From JAITVM01 sp031551135 (GTDB lineage: Bacteria > Bacillota > Clostridia > Lachnospirales > JAITVM01), in NCBI GenBank assembly GCA_031551135.1, contig JAVBOA010000002.1, forward strand, positions 70,634 to 134,633: a stretch of 64,000 bases of DNA, in the 5' to 3' direction. The notes beneath the pieces are model-generated. The model had not been told where the DNA came from, searched no databases, and saw only the letters and a program-made list of their open reading frames with translations. Position 1 is the stretch's first letter. Each line of letters begins with the position of its first letter. Shown here one piece after another: positions 18,261 to 27,374 of the stretch. The translations under genes and the position numbers were made by a program.

Positions 18261-19340
18261 CTAAAATCTAATAAGTTCTCCGGTTTTATTTGATTCATAA
18301 ATTCCTTCGATAATCTTAGTCACAACAAGAGTTTCTTCCGGTCTAATTGCAGGCTCTGTATCATTAATTACTGCCTCAATAAAAAGGCGAGCGTCCATTT
18401 CTTGATGAGTTTCTTTTGCTCCTAAATAATATTTATAGCTGTTTTTTTCAATATTAGGATAAGTAGTGTATAAATTTCCGAATTTTTCGCCGTTTATCAC
18501 AAGTTTATCAGACATTTCCGCGCCGGCCTTAGTTCCGTAAAGACTGCATCGAGCCTCATGTTCATGCAAAGTATTCAAACACCACGAGCATTCAAGCGTA
18601 ATAACTGCGCCGTTTTTCATATTGATAGTAGCCACGGCCGTATCTTCCACATTCTGAATTTTTTCTTTATCCCATACGCCCCAAGCATTCGCGGCTTCGC
18701 CCAAATGCCCTATTTTATTGAAGGTCTTGCCCAAAACGCTGCTGACTTCATAATTATTCATCATCCATAAAACCAAATCAATCGAATGACATCCGATATC
18801 AATCAAAGCGCCGCCGCCTTGCATTTCCTTATTAAAAAACATGCCATGCGCCGGTATTGCGCGCCGTCTTAAAGCGTGAGCTTTAGCAAAATATATTTCG
18901 CCAAGCTCTCCGTTTTTGCAATATTCATGAAGCAACAAGCTATCCGGTCGAAAACGGTTTTGAAAAGAAATTGACAATTTTTTGCCGCTTTTTTTGGCGG
19001 CGGAAATCATACTTTCACCTTCTGCCGACGAAATAGCCATCGGTTTTTCGCACATAACATGCTTTCCGCATTCAAGCGCATTTAGGGCGTAAGGCGCATG
19101 AAATTTATTCGGAGTACAGATATAAACTACATCAATCGAGCTGTCATTAAATAAATCCTCAAGCTTTTCATAAATCCTCGCCGAAGAATTTCCTGCGTAT
19201 TCTTTGCACAGCATTGCATTTGCTTGGTTTAAATCAAAAAAACCGCTGAACTCGACAGCAGGCAATTTTCTTAAGGCCGGAATATGTTTCACCCGTACTA
19301 TTTCCCCGCATCCGATAAAACCTACTCTTAATTTCTTCAT
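18261..19340 (-). CDS. Gfo/Idh/MocA-family NAD(P)-dependent oxidoreductase
   Basis: 359 residues. Rossmann motif VGFIGCGEI at about 6-14, the family motif CEKPMA near residue 98, and a catalytic-region GCHSIDLVLW in the alpha/beta C-terminal domain. It acts on sugars, inositols or glycosides, frequently as a 3- or 1-dehydrogenase; substrate not determined. Its start codon shares one base with the LacI stop (TAATG), so the two are translationally linked and in one operon with glycerate kinase. Confidence 0.88.
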   Translation of the reverse strand: MKKLRVGFIGCGEIVRVKHIPALRKLPAVEFSGFFDLNQANAMLCKEYAGNSSARIYEKLEDLFNDSSIDVVYICTPNKFHAPYALNALECGKHVMCEKPMAISSAEGESMISAAKKSGKKLSISFQNRFRPDSLLLHEYCKNGELGEIYFAKAHALRRRAIPAHGMFFNKEMQGGGALIDIGCHSIDLVLWMMNNYEVSSVLGKTFNKIGHLGEAANAWGVWDKEKIQNVEDTAVATINMKNGAVITLECSWCLNTLHEHEARCSLYGTKAGAEMSDKLVINGEKFGNLYTTYPNIEKNSYKYYLGAKETHQEMDARLFIEAVINDTEPAIRPEETLVVTKIIEGIYESNKTGELIRF

Positions 19341-20377
19341 TACTTAACCTCTTTTCGGGTAGAGCCTCTGATTATTAATTTAGTATCAATCATACATCCT
19401 TTTTCTTCCGGAAAATTTTTATCCATAATCTGCAAAAGCACTTTGGCGGCTTGCTCTCCCAATTCAAAAACCGGAACGCGAATTGTAGAAAGCCGAGGCT
19501 TAACAAGTTCGGCAATTTCAAAATCTCCATGCCCAATCACCAAAATATCATCCGGTACAGAAAGTCCTCTTTCGTTTATTTCATGAATAGCAACAGCCGC
19601 TTTCATATCATCAGTAGCAAAAATCGAATCAATATCAGGAGATTGATCCAAAAGTTTATTTACAGCCATTTTAGCATCTTTAACCGTATATCCGCCATTC
19701 ACGCAAAAACGTTCTTCAAATTTCAGTCCATGCATCATAAGAGCCTGCCTGTAGCCCAAATACCGGTCTTCACTGACAACAAATTTTCCCGGCGCTGTAA
19801 TAATACCAATCTTAGCGGCTCCTTTTTCTATCAGATGTGAAACCGCTTCCACAGAACTTTTTATATTGTCAGTATTTATATAATAAACTTCTTCATGATT
19901 TGGTATCGTATTTTCAATAACTCTCCCAATCAATACGAAATCTATTTCATTCTTCATTAATTCGACAATTAAATCATCATGGATACGTGAACTTAGCAAA
20001 ATAAAGCCGTCAACGCGTCCGCTTTTTGCAAGTCTGATGCAATTTTCGATTTCCTGCTCCATGCTTTCAAAATTATTTAATAAAATCTGAACATTTTCTT
20101 TTTCCATAACGCTGGAAATTCCGCGTATTACCTCTGAAAAATACGGATTGCTGAAAGCCTGCTGGCTGCCGCGCAAAGCAAGAACGCCGATTGTTCCGGC
20201 TTTTTGACTCCCTAAATTTTGCGCAAGTGCGTTTGGTACATAATTTAATTCGGAAATAGCAGACATAATAGTTTCTTTTTTTTCCTTGTCAACATAATTT
20301 CTGCCATTTAATACTCTCGACACTGTCGAAACCGAAACCCCTGCTTTATTAGCAACATCTTTAATTGTTATTCTCAT
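19340..20377 (-). CDS. LacI-family repressor of the glycoside island
   Basis: ATG at 20377 with AAGGTGG upstream; 345 residues. Classic N-terminal MRITIKDVANKAGVSVSTVSRVLNG-type helix-turn-helix and hinge, then a periplasmic-binding-fold effector domain (KAGTIGVLALRGS; DDILVIGHGDFEIA). It heads the leftward operon and faces the importer operon, with a LacI/CcpA-type dyad in the shared region. It is likely the local repressor, released by a sugar or glycoside. Confidence 0.92.
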   Translation of the reverse strand: MRITIKDVANKAGVSVSTVSRVLNGRNYVDKEKKETIMSAISELNYVPNALAQNLGSQKAGTIGVLALRGSQQAFSNPYFSEVIRGISSVMEKENVQILLNNFESMEQEIENCIRLAKSGRVDGFILLSSRIHDDLIVELMKNEIDFVLIGRVIENTIPNHEEVYYINTDNIKSSVEAVSHLIEKGAAKIGIITAPGKFVVSEDRYLGYRQALMMHGLKFEERFCVNGGYTVKDAKMAVNKLLDQSPDIDSIFATDDMKAAVAIHEINERGLSVPDDILVIGHGDFEIAELVKPRLSTIRVPVFELGEQAAKVLLQIMDKNFPEEKGCMIDTKLIIRGSTRKEVK

Positions 20378-20408
20378 TAAAAAGACCACCTTACAACGTT
20401 ATCATAAA

Positions 20409-20452
20409 ATACTATTTTCATTTTTTTCTATCCTTTATAATGAAAATAGTAT
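20409..20452. repeat. R1 short copy 1
   Basis: Both R1 ends with CTATCCTTTATAA between them; the roughly 70-bp core is missing. It lies between the lacI promoter and its RBS. Confidence 0.85.
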
Positions 20453-20472
20453 AAACAATCTTCTTCTTACTC

Positions 20473-20501
20473 ATTCTACACAATAGTAGTAATCAAGTCA
20501 A
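20473..20501 (-). promoter_or_regulatory. Predicted sigma-A promoter of the lacI operon
   Basis: On the minus strand TTGACT, 17 bp, TAGAAT. Transcription would start near 20466, giving a leader of about 90 nt that contains R1 short copy 1. Confidence 0.65.
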
Positions 20502-20589
20502 TCTTTAAAAATTGCATAGTTTTGCATAAATAAACTTAGATATTCTGCACGAAAATATATAAATATTACATTAATGTTGAAAATATATA

Positions 20590-20618
20590 TTGACAACTAT
20601 AAAATATGCGAGTATTCT
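20590..20618 (+). promoter_or_regulatory. Predicted sigma-A promoter of the importer operon
   Basis: TTGACA, 17-bp spacer, TATTCT. The start would fall near 20625, directly at the operator; the 5' leader is about 240 nt and includes R1 long copy 4. Confidence 0.75.
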
Positions 20619-20625
20619 AAAAATA

Positions 20626-20639
20626 TGAAAGCGTTTTCA
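20626..20639. promoter_or_regulatory. LacI/CcpA-type operator (cre-like)
   Basis: TGAAAGCGTTTTCA fits the cre consensus TGWAANCGNTNWCA at every position and is near-palindromic. It lies at the expected +1, so binding would block initiation. It could be bound by the adjacent LacI protein, by CcpA, or both. Confidence 0.75.
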
Positions 20640-20716
20640 GAATACAAAATAACGAATCGATTTTTTGTGTTTGAAAAATCTTTTATATGAATTTTATAAA
20701 AGGCAGTATGCGCCTA

Positions 20717-20830
20717 ATACTATTTTCAATATAAAGGATAGAAAAAAATATTTCATTTCGCGCTAGAAACATTGCGCGAAACGCTCCACTGTGAAAAATT
20801 TTTTTCTACTTATCAAAATGAAAATAGTAT
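20717..20830. repeat. R1 long copy 4
   Basis: Consensus ends and arms, in the 5' leader of the solute-binding-protein mRNA, 32 bp before its start codon. Confidence 0.92.
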
Positions 20831-20862
20831 AAATTAAAAATAATTATTTATGGAGGAAGATT

Positions 20863-22194
20863 ATGAAGAAAAGAATTTTATCCCTTGTCATGGCAGGTAT
20901 ATTGACGCTTGGTGTAACCGCTTGCGGAAGCACTGCCAATACTTCTCAGTCAGCATCAGCCCCCGAAACATCAGCCGAAGCATCTAAAGACAACTCTGCC
21001 GAATCGACCGCCCCGGAACAAAACGCAGGCGGAAATACTTTAAACTTACTTTACACATCTGCACAACAACCCAACGAAAAACAATATTTAAATGACAAAT
21101 TTTTCGCGAAATTCAAAGAAGATACCGGTATCGATATCAAGGTAGATTTTATGACAGCTCCGGACGCAATTAAGCTGATTGAATCAGAACAGGCAAGCAA
21201 TAATATTACATACGACGCTCTGTTCATCGATACGGCAAATATGGGTTCGGTTATTCAGCCGGGTTATATGGAAGATATCAGTGATATCCGCGGTAGCCTG
21301 CCTGTTACTTTCACCGATATGTTTGACAAATCCACAAAAGTTGACGGAAAAGATTATTTCATTCCGATGGCATATGATATTTATTTAACTATCGCAAACA
21401 AAAAAGCTCTCGATTATTTGCCGGCAGGCGCTGACGCTCAAAACCTTACTTGGGAGCAATACGCAGACTGGGCGGTTGCTATCGCCAAAGGAAGCGGCGG
21501 CGGAAAAACAATGTTCCCTGCTTCTTTAGAAAAATCTCAGCTTCTTTACCCAATGGGCGGAATCGGCCTTAGCTATGGCGCTGATTTTCCTCAAGTAAAT
21601 TCTGACGCTTTTATCTCCGGTCTTGAACTTATCGCAAAAATGGCTCAAGGTGATGCTTTTTACGCAGACCAAGCAAATTATACAGCTCCTACCGACCCAC
21701 TCAAAACTGAAGCTGTTTGGCTGACATTCGGGCATATGGCTCCGGTTGGTGCGGCTTATACGGCTTCTCCGAACAAATTTGTAATCGGCGCAGCTCCTAA
21801 AGGCTCTCAAGGTAGCGGCTCGACTGCCGGTGCATGGTGTATCGGAGTTTTAAAAGGTGCTAAAAACCCTGAAAACGCTAAAAAAATCATTGAATTTATG
21901 GCTGACCCAGAAAATAACTATGAACTTTGCTCCAATCAAGGCGGTTTTATGAGTCCTATCGCCGAAGTACAGGATAAAATAGGTTCAGAGCCTTCCGACG
22001 ACATTATGAAAGCCGGAATGTTAATGCTCGAAACAGCTACCGTGGCCGGAGTTCCTGCTTCTCAATACAGCGACTGGAACTCAGTTAAACTTGTTTACGG
22101 TGATATTTTTAACAAAATTTTAGCCGATAAAGCTACTCCTGACAAAGCATTTTTGGACGGAGAACAGGCAAAAATTGACGCGCTTAAAAAATAA
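20863..22194 (+). CDS. Extracellular solute-binding lipoprotein of a sugar ABC importer
   Basis: 443 residues. The signal peptide ends in a lipobox (LGVTAC, Cys21) followed by an Ala/Ser/Glu-rich linker, so the protein is lipid-anchored outside the membrane. The rest is a family-1 (MalE-like) binding fold (YDALFIDTANMG; ENAKKIIEFMADPENN). It captures the substrate for the two permeases downstream. First gene of the rightward operon; RBS GGAGGA. A hairpin between it and the first permease gene probably makes it the most abundant product. Confidence 0.9.
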   Translation: MKKRILSLVMAGILTLGVTACGSTANTSQSASAPETSAEASKDNSAESTAPEQNAGGNTLNLLYTSAQQPNEKQYLNDKFFAKFKEDTGIDIKVDFMTAPDAIKLIESEQASNNITYDALFIDTANMGSVIQPGYMEDISDIRGSLPVTFTDMFDKSTKVDGKDYFIPMAYDIYLTIANKKALDYLPAGADAQNLTWEQYADWAVAIAKGSGGGKTMFPASLEKSQLLYPMGGIGLSYGADFPQVNSDAFISGLELIAKMAQGDAFYADQANYTAPTDPLKTEAVWLTFGHMAPVGAAYTASPNKFVIGAAPKGSQGSGSTAGAWCIGVLKGAKNPENAKKIIEFMADPENNYELCSNQGGFMSPIAEVQDKIGSEPSDDIMKAGMLMLETATVAGVPASQYSDWNSVKLVYGDIFNKILADKATPDKAFLDGEQAKIDALKK

Positions 22195-22220
22195 TCTCCT
22201 GCATTAAAAATTAAATTAAT

Positions 22221-22288
22221 AATGCGAGTCTGAATTTGTGTATTTTCCGGGGGAGGATACAGCACAATTTTTATTTCGGATTCGCATT
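22221..22288 (+). promoter_or_regulatory. Intergenic hairpin, probable attenuator or mRNA stabiliser
   Basis: AATGCGAGTCTGAA and TTCGGATTCGCATT pair at 12 of 14 positions across a 40-nt loop. There is no strong U-tract, so partial termination or 3'-end protection of the binding-protein mRNA is more likely than full termination. Confidence 0.55.
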
Positions 22289-22342
22289 ATATATCATTTT
22301 AACAATACATTGCCGTACTATTTATCGAAAGGGGAGAAAAAA

Positions 22343-23251
22343 ATGTCAGATTCTCCGACCTCCCGTAAAACTTCCGGTTTGGACATGAAAAAATCAACTC
22401 CTTATTTGCTTTTAGCCCCTGCTTTCCTATTTTATATACTTTTCTGGGCATTGCCTGTTGTAACAAGTATTGGGGAAACTTTTACAGATACCGGAGGACA
22501 ATTTACTTTATCCAATTTTAAAATGATGTGGGAGAGTGAGCTTTTCAAAGAAGCCGTTATAAATACGGGGATTTTCACGCTCGTTTCCGCTGTTTTAGAA
22601 ATGGTTTTGGCTGTTGGTTTGGCCGTTCTCTTAAACAGAGAATTTAAAGGCTCGAAAATTTTGATGTTTATCGCTATGATTCCAATGGCAATTCCGCCGA
22701 CAGCAGTTGCAATTTTATGGAAAACCGGCCTGCTCTCTGCCGGATGGATTAATTCTGTTTTAATGTCGCTTCATTTGATTAAAGAACCTATATCGTACCT
22801 TAGTTTTGAGGGCATGGATGCCTTGTTTATGGTAATCGCATTGGACGCTTGGACCGTAACACCGTCGATAATGATTATTTTGCTGGCCGGCTTGCAAGGT
22901 ATGCAGAAAGAATTCAAAGAAGCCGGATATACTTTCGGAGCAAACCGCTGGCAGGTCTTGCGTGATATCACTTTGCCAATGCTAAAGCCTTCCATAATAA
23001 CCTCAGTAATCCTAAGGATCATCGCCGCCATGCAGGTTTGGGCAATCGCCGTAATGGTTGTGGGATTCAGCAGAGTCCCTTTCCTTGTAGAGCGTGTGGC
23101 TTTTTATGTTGACGAAGTCAGCGGACGCCCAAACGCCGACAAATTAGCGTTTACAATTTCTTTTACCACTACTGTTTTAGTATTTTTAGTAAGTTTGGCT
23201 TATTTCAAAGTATCTAAACGAAATACAGCTATCGAAAGGAGCGGCAAATGA
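22343..23251 (+). CDS. Sugar ABC transporter permease, MalF/UgpA type
   Basis: ATG at 22343 after AAAGGGGAG; 302 residues. Six predicted helices and the EAA loop (EAGYTFGANRWQVLRDITLP, about 194-213). Its stop overlaps the start of the next permease by 4 bp. Together they form the membrane channel of a CUT1-type importer. Confidence 0.9.
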   Translation: MSDSPTSRKTSGLDMKKSTPYLLLAPAFLFYILFWALPVVTSIGETFTDTGGQFTLSNFKMMWESELFKEAVINTGIFTLVSAVLEMVLAVGLAVLLNREFKGSKILMFIAMIPMAIPPTAVAILWKTGLLSAGWINSVLMSLHLIKEPISYLSFEGMDALFMVIALDAWTVTPSIMIILLAGLQGMQKEFKEAGYTFGANRWQVLRDITLPMLKPSIITSVILRIIAAMQVWAIAVMVVGFSRVPFLVERVAFYVDEVSGRPNADKLAFTISFTTTVLVFLVSLAYFKVSKRNTAIERSGK

Positions 23252-24291
23252 GCAAATTATCTTTACCCGAAAAAACAGTTTTTTATATCATAATCGCCGC
23301 GATACTTTTGGCGGTTTGCATGCCTTTAGGATTTTATTTAAGCACATCGTTTGCATCTGATGTAGAAAACAACGAATTTCCAAGACGCTTTCTGCCTCGA
23401 TTCAATATTACAGTTCAAGTCGCTTTTGATGCCGAAAGAAAAGCCTATGAAATTTTTTATGACAGCGGAAACGGTTACGAATCCATTTTAACTACTGCGA
23501 AAGCAAGCCGTTTGGAAGATTTGTTTACTTTACAATATTCGGTTACAAAACCGGGCGAAGAACTTCTGGAAGATTTCGCAATAACTCAAACCGAAGGTCC
23601 AAAAGAATTTACTTATAGCAAAAATATGTTTTATAATCTGAAAACGTTTTTTACAATCGCTACAAATGCCAGACAAGGCTTAATAAACAGTATTATTACA
23701 GCAATGCTCACGATTTTGATTTCTATCTCTATCGGTTCTTTGGCGGGTTACGCAATGGCTCGCTATAATTTCAAAGGTAAAGACCAAATTAATGTCATGT
23801 TGTTAATCGTTAGAATGTTCCCTGTTGTCGGAATCAGTATTCCTATGGCGGTTTTATTAATAAAAATGGGTATGTTTGACACTCTTTGGGGCTTGGCGAT
23901 TTTGTATTCGATACCTAATATCGCTTTAACAGCTTGGATTACATCCAGTATTTTTATCGGTATTAACCGAGAATTAGAGGAAGCCTCTATGGTATTCGGC
24001 GCAGATGCCGTTCAAACTTTTATGAGAATAACCTTGCCAATCGCTCTGCCCGCACTCGCCGCAAGTTCGATGTACGCTTTTTTGGCCGCATGGAACGATA
24101 CAATCGGCGCATTAATCTTAACCCGGCAAAACCAAACTTTGGCTTTGGTTGTATACAAAGCTATCGGAACAACTTCCGCCGGTATCCAATATGCCGCCGC
24201 AGGAAGCTTGGTTTTAATCGTCCCTGCTTTGGTATTTACTCTGATAATCCGTAAATACGTCAGCCAAATGTGGGGCGGAGTCAGCATTTAA
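23248..24291 (+). CDS. Sugar ABC transporter permease, MalG/UgpE type, with enlarged first external loop
   Basis: 347 residues against about 270-290 for most relatives. EAA loop EEASMVFGADAVQTFMRITL near 240-260. Between helix 1 (about 10-32) and helix 2 (about 145-165) lies a hydrophilic segment of about 110 residues (FNITVQVAFDAERKAYEIFY). MalG-type proteins normally have only a few dozen residues there. The segment would face outside, where it could touch the binding protein. Confidence 0.9.
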   Translation: MSKLSLPEKTVFYIIIAAILLAVCMPLGFYLSTSFASDVENNEFPRRFLPRFNITVQVAFDAERKAYEIFYDSGNGYESILTTAKASRLEDLFTLQYSVTKPGEELLEDFAITQTEGPKEFTYSKNMFYNLKTFFTIATNARQGLINSIITAMLTILISISIGSLAGYAMARYNFKGKDQINVMLLIVRMFPVVGISIPMAVLLIKMGMFDTLWGLAILYSIPNIALTAWITSSIFIGINRELEEASMVFGADAVQTFMRITLPIALPALAASSMYAFLAAWNDTIGALILTRQNQTLALVVYKAIGTTSAGIQYAAAGSLVLIVPALVFTLIIRKYVSQMWGGVSI

Positions 24292-24324
24292 AAGAAATAT
24301 TGTAAAAATTAAATCGATATTGTA

Positions 24325-24437
24325 ATACTATTTACCATTTAATGTGTAGAAAAAAATTTTTTACAGCGCAGCGTTTCGCGCACGCTTCAAGCGCGAAATA
24401 AAATATTTTTTTCTGTTCTTTAGAAGGTAAATAGTAT
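24325..24437. repeat. R1 long copy 5 (subtype B)
   Basis: Ends ATACTATTTACC and GGTAAATAGTAT: two substitutions, both mirrored. Shares CATTTAATGTGTAG and TTCTTTAGAAGG with copy 9. It lies between permease and ATPase genes of one transporter. Confidence 0.9.
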
Positions 24438-24461
24438 AAGCAGAACTGATTGGAGGTATAC

Positions 24462-25553
24462 ATGAGCTATCTTGTTCTGAAAAATTTAGATAAGAAATAC
24501 CCCGGCGGCAAAAAGCTGATTTTGGATAAAATGAATTTGAGTATAGAAAAAGGAGAATTCATTGTTTTTCTGGGGCCGTCCGGATGCGGTAAAACCACTA
24601 CAATCCGAATGATTTCGGGATTGGAAGAAGTAACCGGCGGAGAAATTTTAATTGACGGAAAACCTATTATGCACCTTTCGCCGAAAGACCGCGGCGTGTC
24701 TATGATTTTCCAAAGCTATGCCGTTTGGCCGCATATGAAAGTTTATGATAATATTGCTTACCCTTTAAAGCTTAGAAAAAATTCTAAAGACGAAATAGAT
24801 AAAAAAGTTAAAGAAGCCGCAAAAGTCGCTGATATTATGGAGTACCTTGACCGATATCCGTCGCAGCTTTCCGGAGGTCAAAGGCAGAGAGTCGCCGTGG
24901 CAAGATCAATCGTTGTTGAGCCAAAAATATTCCTGATGGATGAACCGCTTTCAAATTTGGATGCCAAGCTAAGAGTTTCTATGAGAACTGAATTGAAAAA
25001 TATACATAGACAACTTTCTGCGACTTCCATATTTGTTACCCACGACCAATCGGAAGCAATGAGTTTGGCTGACCGCATTGTAGTTATGAAAGACGGTTTG
25101 ATTGAACAAATCGGAACACCGAACGAGGTTTACAGTGACTGTCAAACAGTTTTTGTTGCTTCATTTATCGGCACACCGCCAACAAACTTCTTTGAAGGAA
25201 AAGTAGAAAACGATAAAATCAGCGGAAACGGATTTTCCTATCAAACTAAAAATTATTCCGCTCTGCTTAAAGACTATAACGACAAAGATATTTTAGTCGG
25301 AATACGTCCTGAATTTTTCGAAATCAGAAGCGATAAAAACAGCGAAGAAGAATTTTTTTGCGAAACCACTGTTACTGGCGTAGAGCCGCAAGGTTCACAC
25401 AGTATAATAATTTGCCCTGTCGGAGACGTGTCTGTTAAAATCATGACAATCGAAGAGAAAAGTTTTAATTACGGTGATAAAATTTATCTCTATGTAAAAA
25501 AAGGAAAATCTATGTTTTTTGATAAAGATACACAACAGCGTGTGCGTGATTGA
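24462..25553 (+). CDS. Sugar ABC transporter ATP-binding protein, UgpC/MsmK type
   Basis: ATG at 24462 after GGAGG; 363 residues. Walker A LGPSGCGKTTT, signature LSGGQRQRVAVARS, Walker B IFLMDEPLSNLDAK and switch VTHDQSEAM, followed by a TOBE-type regulatory domain (about 235-360). It energises the importer. It is separated from the permeases by an R1 copy, not by a recognisable terminator. Confidence 0.92.
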   Translation: MSYLVLKNLDKKYPGGKKLILDKMNLSIEKGEFIVFLGPSGCGKTTTIRMISGLEEVTGGEILIDGKPIMHLSPKDRGVSMIFQSYAVWPHMKVYDNIAYPLKLRKNSKDEIDKKVKEAAKVADIMEYLDRYPSQLSGGQRQRVAVARSIVVEPKIFLMDEPLSNLDAKLRVSMRTELKNIHRQLSATSIFVTHDQSEAMSLADRIVVMKDGLIEQIGTPNEVYSDCQTVFVASFIGTPPTNFFEGKVENDKISGNGFSYQTKNYSALLKDYNDKDILVGIRPEFFEIRSDKNSEEEFFCETTVTGVEPQGSHSIIICPVGDVSVKIMTIEEKSFNYGDKIYLYVKKGKSMFFDKDTQQRVRD

Positions 25554-25562
25554 TATACTTAA

Positions 25563-25644
25563 AGCGGTTTGGTTTTCTTTAATTTATACTGTTTCCGTTT
25601 TCTGTCCTTTTGAATTGAAATAGTCTAGCAGGAATCAAGCCGCT
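25563..25644. repeat. R3-like diverged inverted repeat
   Basis: AGCGGTTTGGT and ATCAAGCCGCT bracket 60 bp in the gap before the phosphorylase gene. End sequences match R3; the interior does not. Confidence 0.4.
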
Positions 25645-25705
25645 AATTTTAGGAATTAAACTTATATCGGAATTATAATACAAAAAATCGTAGGTGATGA
25701 ACTAA

Positions 25706-27373
25706 TTGGAAATCATTAAAGAATATATAAAAAATATTTATCCGGAGCAATACGAGAAAGTTTACGCTGATGTAAATTCATTAATTGATAAATGGAAATC
25801 GAAGGATTTTAAGGATTATCCGTGGATTAATCAAAATGATGTAGTTTTGATTACATACGGTGACGCAATTTTTAATGAAAACGAAAAGAGCCTTGAAACT
25901 TTAGCAAAATTTTTGAAAAATTACGCCAAAGAATGTATAAATATCGTGCATTTACTTCCGATTTGCCCCTATACCTCGGACGACGGTTTTTCCGTTGTTG
26001 ATTTTCGGCAAGTCGACCAAAAACTTGGAGATTGGGAAGACGTAAAAAATTTAGGCGAAGATTTTGATTTAATGCTGGACGCGGTTATTAATCATGTTTC
26101 AAAGTCTTCTGTATATTTTCAGGAATTTTTAAACTCTAATCCGAAATACAAAAATTTCTTTATCGAAGCCGACCCGAGTTTGGATTATTCGAAAGTTACC
26201 CGCCCTCGTACACTTCCTCTTTTGACTGAGTTTCAGACAAAAGACGGCATCTCTAATATTTGGACTACTTTCAGTGATGACCAGATTGATTTGAATTACA
26301 AAGAGCCGCAAGTATTATTGGAAGTCTTGGATATTCTATTATTTTATGCCGAAATGGGCGCACGTTTTACCCGATTGGATGCAGTCGGTTTTATCTGGAA
26401 AGAATTAGAAAGCAGTTGTATGCATTTGCCTCAAACCCATGAAATTATAAAGCTTGCACGTGCTGTTATCAACGCTTGCGCACCAGGCGCGAACATAATT
26501 ACCGAAACAAATGTCGCACACAAAGAAAATATATCTTATTTTGGAAACGGCTATGACGAAGCCGCGCTTGTTTATCAATTTCCGCTTCCGCCATTGACTT
26601 TATATTCTTTTATCACCGGAAATGCTGAAAAGCTTACCGATTGGGCAATGTCTTTGGAAGAAACAACCTCTGCCACTTCTTTCTTCAATTTCCTTGCCTC
26701 TCATGATGGTATCGGCCTGCGCCCGACAGAAGGGATTTTGAGCGACGACGACCGCAATTTGCTTTTGGAAGAAACTCAAAGAAAAGGCGGTTTGATTGGA
26801 TGGAGAAATCTGCCGGACGGCTCTAAAACTGCTTACGAATTAAATATTAATTATATGGATGCGATTTCCGAGCCGGAAGATGCTGACGAGGAACGATGCA
26901 AAAAAACACTGGCGGCTCACGCAATTTTGTTGTCTTTGGCCGGAATGCCCGCAATTTATTATCATAGTTTATTCGGCTCTCGAAACAACCGAAAAGAAGC
27001 CATTGAAAGCGGAATTAATCGCCGAATTAACCGCGAAAAACTGGAATTTGACACGCTTGTAAAAGAATGTAATACCGAAGGAAGTTTGCGCAATATCGTT
27101 TTTGAAGGAATCAAAAATATGTTAAAAGTACGGAGAAATAATCCTGCGTTTTCTCCAAACGCAAAGCAAGAAATTCTTAAATTGGATAAAAGACTTTTCG
27201 CTTTAAAACGCGGCGAAAAAAATAAAGTCCTGACAATTATAAATGTTTCCGCTGAAAATGTTGAAATAGAAAAAGAAATCCAGGGAATAAATTTAATCAC
27301 AGGCAAAAAAATAAACGGAAATCTAAAATTAGAGCCGTATGAATTTTACTGGATTCAGATTGAGGAGGAATAA
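25706..27373 (+). CDS. GH13 subfamily 18 sugar phosphorylase (sucrose/glucosylglycerate phosphorylase-like)
   Basis: 555 residues, GTAGGTGATG upstream of the start. Catalytic signatures are intact: nucleophile Asp in RFTRLDAVGF, acid/base Glu in IITETNVAHKEN, transition-state Asp in LASHDGIGLRP. NIVHLLPICPYTSDDGFSVVD marks the GH13_18 group, which uses phosphate to release alpha-glucose 1-phosphate. Known members act on sucrose, sucrose 6-phosphate, glucosylglycerol and glucosylglycerate. With glycerate kinase nearby, glucosylglycerate is a reasonable guess, not proven. Cytoplasmic. The next start lies 2 bp after the stop. Confidence 0.85.
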   Translation: MEIIKEYIKNIYPEQYEKVYADVNSLIDKWKSKDFKDYPWINQNDVVLITYGDAIFNENEKSLETLAKFLKNYAKECINIVHLLPICPYTSDDGFSVVDFRQVDQKLGDWEDVKNLGEDFDLMLDAVINHVSKSSVYFQEFLNSNPKYKNFFIEADPSLDYSKVTRPRTLPLLTEFQTKDGISNIWTTFSDDQIDLNYKEPQVLLEVLDILLFYAEMGARFTRLDAVGFIWKELESSCMHLPQTHEIIKLARAVINACAPGANIITETNVAHKENISYFGNGYDEAALVYQFPLPPLTLYSFITGNAEKLTDWAMSLEETTSATSFFNFLASHDGIGLRPTEGILSDDDRNLLLEETQRKGGLIGWRNLPDGSKTAYELNINYMDAISEPEDADEERCKKTLAAHAILLSLAGMPAIYYHSLFGSRNNRKEAIESGINRRINREKLEFDTLVKECNTEGSLRNIVFEGIKNMLKVRRNNPAFSPNAKQEILKLDKRLFALKRGEKNKVLTIINVSAENVEIEKEIQGINLITGKKINGNLKLEPYEFYWIQIEEE

Positions 27374-27374
27374 T

